Assembly: GCA_002503205.1 (NCBI GenBank)
Contig: DARE01000009.1
Coordinates: forward strand, 1-8,073
From: Thermoplasmatales archaeon UBA447
Lineage (GTDB): Archaea > Thermoplasmatota > Thermoplasmata > Thermoplasmatales > Thermoplasmataceae
DNA length: 8,073 nt
Direction: 5' to 3'
Under the pieces are notes generated by a model. The model ran no database searches and was not told where the DNA came from. It saw only the letters and a list, made by a program, of their open reading frames with translations. A program made the position numbers and the translations under genes. Position 1 is the first letter of the stretch, and each line of letters starts with the position of its first letter. Shown here piece by piece: positions 5,405 through 8,073 of the stretch.

Positions 5405-7576
5405 TTAAGGATGAAGGTCAAATCTATCCAGCATCATGACCTTATCCCATGCCTTAATAAAATCCCGGACAAATTTTTCTTCAGAATCAGAGCTGGCATA
5501 AACTTCGGAAACTGCCCTAAGTTCTGAATGCGCTCCAAATATCAGGTCTACTCGGCTAGCCTTCCATTTCAACTTTCCGGATTTCATGTCGAAACCTTCG
5601 AAAAGATTGGTGTTATTTTCAACTGGCCTCCATTCAGTATCATTGTCGAGAATGTTTTTCATGAACGCGTTGTTAAGTTTTCCAGGAGTTTCGGTCAGAA
5701 TTCCGGTTTTTGATCTTCCGAAGTTCAGGCCCATAGCCCTCATTCCTCCAACCAGAACGGTCATCTCAGGAACAGTAAGCCGAAGCAGCTGTGCTCTGTC
5801 AACCAGGTAAAACTCTGGTTTGCTGATGTTCTCGCTTGAGTAGTTCCTGAACCCATCTATGGATGGTTCAAGAACCTTGAATGATTCCTCTTCAGTTTGT
5901 TCGGATGAAGCATCCCCCCTCCCGGGTGTGAATGGGACTTCCATCTCGTAACCTGCCTCGGCAGCTGCATTTTCAACTGCAGAGCAGCCTGCCAGAACTA
6001 TGGTATCCGCAATGGAGATCTCTGTGCCATCCTTCCTGGATGCGTTAAATTCCTCTCTGACTTTTTCCAGGGCTTTCAAAACCTTTGCCAGCTGGTCAGG
6101 CATGTTTATCTTCCACTTATTTTGTGGAGCCAGCCTTATTCTTGCCCCATTTGCACCTCCTCTCTTGTCACTGCCTCTGAAAGTGGATGCTGAGGACCAG
6201 GCGGTGTAAGCAAGCTCGAAGGAAGATAGGCCCGTTTCCCGGATCATTTCTTTTAGTTTCTTTATATCTGAAGCATTAACAAGGGGATGTTCAGGGACAG
6301 GTATTGGATCCTGCCAGATCAGGTCCTCAAGTGGGACCTCATCCCCAAGATATCTGCTTTTTGGGCCCATGTCCCTGTGGGTCAGCTTGAACCATGCCCT
6401 TGCAAATGATTTTTCAAATTCTTCTGGGTGTGAAAGGAATTTCCTGGATATCTTTTCGTATGATGGATCGAATCTCAATGCAAGATCTGTGGTAAGCATT
6501 GTAGGTTTGTGGAATTTCCCAGGGATGTGGGCATCAGGAATACTCTCAGGTCCATTCTTTGCGATCCACTGGAACGCACCTGCAGGGCTCTTTGTAAGCT
6601 CCCATTCATAATCAAAGAGGTTTTTCAGGAATCCCATTGACCATTTAGTAGGTGTGTTTGTCCATGTTACCTCTGGCCCACCACCTATAGTATCTTCCCC
6701 CTTTCCAGTTCTGTAAGTGCTCTTCCACCCCAACCCCATTTGTTCTATTGGGGCCGCCTCAGGTTCCGGTCCAACATGTGAGGCAGGTCCAGCCCCATGA
6801 GTTTTCCCGAATGAATGTCCACCAGCTATAAGGGCCACAGTCTCTTCATCATTCATGGCCATTCTGGAAAATGTTTCCCGTATATCTGTACCGGCTGCAA
6901 CTGGATCAGGGTTTCCGTTTGGCCCTTCAGGATTAACATAAATGAGGCCCATCTGTACTGCGGCAAGAGGATTTTCAAGGTTTCTCACTCCGGTATACCT
7001 TGTGTCGTCAAGCCATTTTCCCTCCGGTCCCCAGTAAACAGATATATCTGGCTCATAGACGTCAGTTCTTCCGCCTCCAAAGCCAAAGGTCCTGAACCCC
7101 ATGCTTTCAAGCGCGACGTTCCCCGCAAGTATAATCAGGTCCCCCCATGAGAGTTTTCTTCCATATTTCTGCTTGACGGGCCAGAGAAGTCTTCTTGCTT
7201 TGTCAAGGTTAACATTATCAGGCCAGCTGTTAACAGGAGCAAATCTCTGCTGGGCAGAGCCAGCTCCACCTCTTCCGTCACCTGTTCTGTAGGTTCCAGC
7301 GCTGTGCCAGGCCATTCTTATGAAAAGAGGGCCATAATTTCCAAAATCTGCCGGCCACCAGTCCTGTGAGGTGGTCATAACCTTTTCAATGTCCTTCTTC
7401 ACTTCTTTAAGGTCAAGAGTTAGGAATTCCTTTGCATAATTGTATTCTCTGCCAGTTGGATTGGACTCTACGGAATTGCTTCTGAGTATCCCAAGGTCAA
7501 GCCTTTCAGGCCACCAGTCTTCTATTCTCTTTGACTGCGCAGGTTTATGCATGACGGGGCATCCATCTTCTGACAT
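5405..7576 (-). CDS. katG: Catalase-peroxidase
   Basis: A cytoplasmic heme enzyme that breaks down hydrogen peroxide by catalase and peroxidase reactions. At 723 residues it has the normal bacterial-type length, with two tandem peroxidase-like halves. The N-terminal catalytic half (about 1-420) shows the distal R87-x-x-W90-H91 (IRMAWHSAGTYR). The Met-Tyr-Trp crosslink residues are W90, Y213 (LIYVNPEGP) and M239 (SRMAMND), with spacing matching M. tuberculosis KatG. The proximal heme ligand is H254 (AGGHSFGKTHGAG) with W312 and D364; R408 is the likely mobile arginine. The C-terminal half (about 430-723) lacks heme ligands, as in the family. The start is supported by the family-typical CPVMH near the N-terminus and by GGAGG (7588-7592) 11 nt upstream, and an in-frame TAG blocks extension. 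All catalytic residues are intact. The gene is divergent from msrB, and a metal-transporter-like gene follows. The family is patchy in archaea, so an origin by transfer from bacteria is likely but not shown here. Confidence 0.97.
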   Translation of the reverse strand: MSEDGCPVMHKPAQSKRIEDWWPERLDLGILRSNSVESNPTGREYNYAKEFLTLDLKEVKKDIEKVMTTSQDWWPADFGNYGPLFIRMAWHSAGTYRTGDGRGGAGSAQQRFAPVNSWPDNVNLDKARRLLWPVKQKYGRKLSWGDLIILAGNVALESMGFRTFGFGGGRTDVYEPDISVYWGPEGKWLDDTRYTGVRNLENPLAAVQMGLIYVNPEGPNGNPDPVAAGTDIRETFSRMAMNDEETVALIAGGHSFGKTHGAGPASHVGPEPEAAPIEQMGLGWKSTYRTGKGEDTIGGGPEVTWTNTPTKWSMGFLKNLFDYEWELTKSPAGAFQWIAKNGPESIPDAHIPGKFHKPTMLTTDLALRFDPSYEKISRKFLSHPEEFEKSFARAWFKLTHRDMGPKSRYLGDEVPLEDLIWQDPIPVPEHPLVNASDIKKLKEMIRETGLSSFELAYTAWSSASTFRGSDKRGGANGARIRLAPQNKWKINMPDQLAKVLKALEKVREEFNASRKDGTEISIADTIVLAGCSAVENAAAEAGYEMEVPFTPGRGDASSEQTEEESFKVLEPSIDGFRNYSSENISKPEFYLVDRAQLLRLTVPEMTVLVGGMRAMGLNFGRSKTGILTETPGKLNNAFMKNILDNDTEWRPVENNTNLFEGFDMKSGKLKWKASRVDLIFGAHSELRAVSEVYASSDSEEKFVRDFIKAWDKVMMLDRFDLHP

Positions 7577-7577
7577 G

Positions 7578-7664
7578 TTAAATGCCGCCTCCTATCAAGC
7601 AAAACTCTTCATTTTCTTCTTTCTTCGTATCCGGCCTTGGCCTTTCATTTCCTTCCAATATCAT
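7578..7664 (-). CDS. 28-aa small ORF in the katG leader
   Basis: ATG 7664 opens 28 codons beginning MILEGNERPRPDTKKEENEE and ending in FCLIGGGI, with stop TAA 7578-7580, one base before katG ATG 7576. The katG ribosome site GGAGG lies inside its last codons. AAGGTG lies 8 nt upstream of the ATG, and AT-rich TATA candidates lie 20-32 nt upstream. The peptide is charged and carries one cysteine. Ribosomes finishing it would land on the katG start, so a leader that couples or tunes katG translation is as likely as a functional small protein. Chance cannot be excluded. Confidence 0.4.
   Translation of the reverse strand: MILEGNERPRPDTKKEENEEFCLIGGGI
7588..7592 (-). promoter_or_regulatory. Shine-Dalgarno site GGAGG for katG
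   Basis: Minus-strand GGAGG lies 11 nt before ATG 7576. Its presence implies a leadered katG message, which agrees with a transcript start farther upstream that includes the 28-codon ORF. Confidence 0.65.
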
Positions 7665-7681
7665 AACGCACACACCTTATT

Positions 7682-7700
7682 TTTATTTACTATTATTTAG
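7682..7700 (-). promoter_or_regulatory. TATA region for the katG transcript
   Basis: Two overlapping box-A candidates lie on the minus strand: CTAAATAATA (7691-7700) and TAAATAAA (7682-7689). They place the transcript start near 7660-7671, that is at or just before the 28-codon ORF and about 85-95 nt before katG. Confidence 0.45.
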
Positions 7701-7706
7701 AAATAA
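7693..7706. promoter_or_regulatory. Palindrome TTATTT-AG-AAATAA, candidate operator
   Basis: Two 6-nt arms pair perfectly around a 2-nt centre. The element overlaps the distal katG TATA candidate and abuts the proximal one, which is where an archaeal repressor or activator would act. It has a general resemblance to AT-rich operators of metal or peroxide sensors, but AT-rich palindromes arise easily by chance. Confidence 0.35.
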
Positions 7707-7861
7707 GTATTATCTATTTAATCTTTTTTATACTTCAAAATATGAAAAATTCAATGGTCCCTATCATCTTTCAAATGAATTTCAAGATAATCTAGCCTCA
7801 TTTCTAACACCTGCACGATTTGATTAAGTGTGCTGACAATAAAAGTAAATTTTTCAGAATA

Positions 7862-7871
7862 AGTTTAAACT
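7862..7871. promoter_or_regulatory. Perfect palindrome AGTTTAAACT beside the msrB TATA box
   Basis: A 10-nt perfect palindrome ends 3 nt before the msrB TATA element, over the position of the TFB recognition element. It is a candidate regulator site. Confidence 0.3.
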
Positions 7872-7874
7872 GAA

Positions 7875-7882
7875 TTTAAGTA
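7875..7882 (+). promoter_or_regulatory. TATA box (TTTAAGTA) for msrB
   Basis: TTTAAGTA is centred about 25.5 nt upstream of ATG 7904, with no Shine-Dalgarno site between. This is leaderless geometry and fixes the msrB start. Confidence 0.55.
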
Positions 7883-7903
7883 GTAGTTGGAAATTTATCA
7901 TAC

Positions 7904-8073
7904 ATGGAGTTCAGAAAATTGAGCCGTGCAGAGGAGGTAGTTATAATTCACAGAGGTACTGAGCCACCTTTCAGTGGGGAATATGATGATTTCTTTAAAA
8001 AAGGCACCTACCTCTGCAAGAGATGTGGAACTCCACTTTACCGATCGGAATCAAAATTCGATGCAGGCTGTGG
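7904..8073 (+). CDS. msrB: Methionine-R-sulfoxide reductase B (N-terminal part, runs off the window)
   Basis: MsrB reduces methionine-R-sulfoxide in oxidised proteins, in the cytoplasm, using thioredoxin-type reductant. The 56 complete codons hold the family's hallmark start: GTEPPFSGEY (18-27), the first half of the zinc site C38-x-x-C41 (YLCKRCGTPLY), and SKFDAGCG (50-57), which leads into the family's CGWPSF block. C56 matches the position of the resolving cysteine in many MsrBs. The catalytic cysteine and second zinc CxxC lie beyond base 8073. The N-terminus is short with no signal peptide, so this appears to be a stand-alone MsrB rather than an MsrA-MsrB fusion, though a C-terminal fusion cannot be excluded. 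The ATG at 7904 is supported by the TATA spacing. It is divergent from katG, consistent with shared oxidative-stress control. Confidence 0.95.
   Translation, partial: MEFRKLSRAEEVVIIHRGTEPPFSGEYDDFFKKGTYLCKRCGTPLYRSESKFDAGC

Noticed and set aside
5528..5713. Plus-strand open frames inside katG (also at 5586-5810, 6000-6209, 6369-6611, 6815-7150, 7101-7292, 7440-7700)
   Set aside because: They are antisense to a clearly coding, full-length katG, have no promoter or ribosome site and give low-complexity protein-like sequence without motifs.
7582..7827. Plus-strand 81-codon frame in the katG-msrB gap
   Set aside because: It starts within the katG leader, is Phe/Ser/Leu-rich as expected from AT-rich non-coding DNA, and overlaps the katG promoter. 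No ribosome site or TATA at a suitable distance was seen.
7862..7882. Tandem repeat or attachment site near msrB
   Set aside because: The similar AAGTTTAA and AATTTAAG pieces are short and AT-rich, and are better explained as a palindrome plus a TATA box.

Overview
The window looks archaeal. Box-A (TATA) elements lie about 24-26 nt upstream of several start codons, which is the spacing expected for leaderless transcripts. Good Shine-Dalgarno sites appear mainly at starts placed inside transcription units. AGA/AGG/ATA codons are common and the DNA is AT-rich. The partial first gene ends in what may be a bacterio-opsin-activator type (HTH_10) helix. A thermoplasmatal euryarchaeon (Thermoplasma/Ferroplasma/Cuniculiplasma-like) is my best guess, made from style rather than from a marker gene.

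Left part (1-2630, all minus strand). A gene for a zincin-like protein (2001-2603) has its own leaderless promoter. A second unit begins at a leaderless TTG at 1796. It reads through a heme O synthase gene (ctaB, 930-1796) that carries an in-frame TGA at codon 32, then a 35-codon micro-ORF (816-923), then a long gene that leaves the window at base 1 (1-819). The last two are tightly coupled: GAGGT overlaps the ctaB stop, and the micro-ORF stop overlaps the next ATG as ATGA. The 1-819 gene is probably a regulator with an unrecognised sensor-like N-terminus.

Middle (2604-4510). A gene-poor stretch (2604-2998) holds scraps of minus-strand reading frame. It is followed by a plus-strand two-part protein with a C-terminal cupin (2999-3922), an intergenic stretch with a hairpin, and a convergent unknown 124-residue protein (4136-4510).

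Right part (4577-8073), an oxidative-stress cluster. A full-length catalase-peroxidase gene, katG (5405-7576, minus), is followed by a membrane protein with an ExxEA motif in each half (4577-5254, minus), possibly a metal transporter. Divergent from katG is the start of a methionine-R-sulfoxide reductase, msrB (7904 to the window edge, plus). The two share a roughly 330-base control region with short palindromes next to the TATA elements. KatG destroys peroxide and MsrB repairs oxidised methionine, so joint control is plausible. Small ORFs of 28 and 30 codons end exactly at the starts of katG and of the membrane protein, repeating the arrangement seen at 816-923.

I saw no tRNA, rRNA, CRISPR array or insertion sequence.
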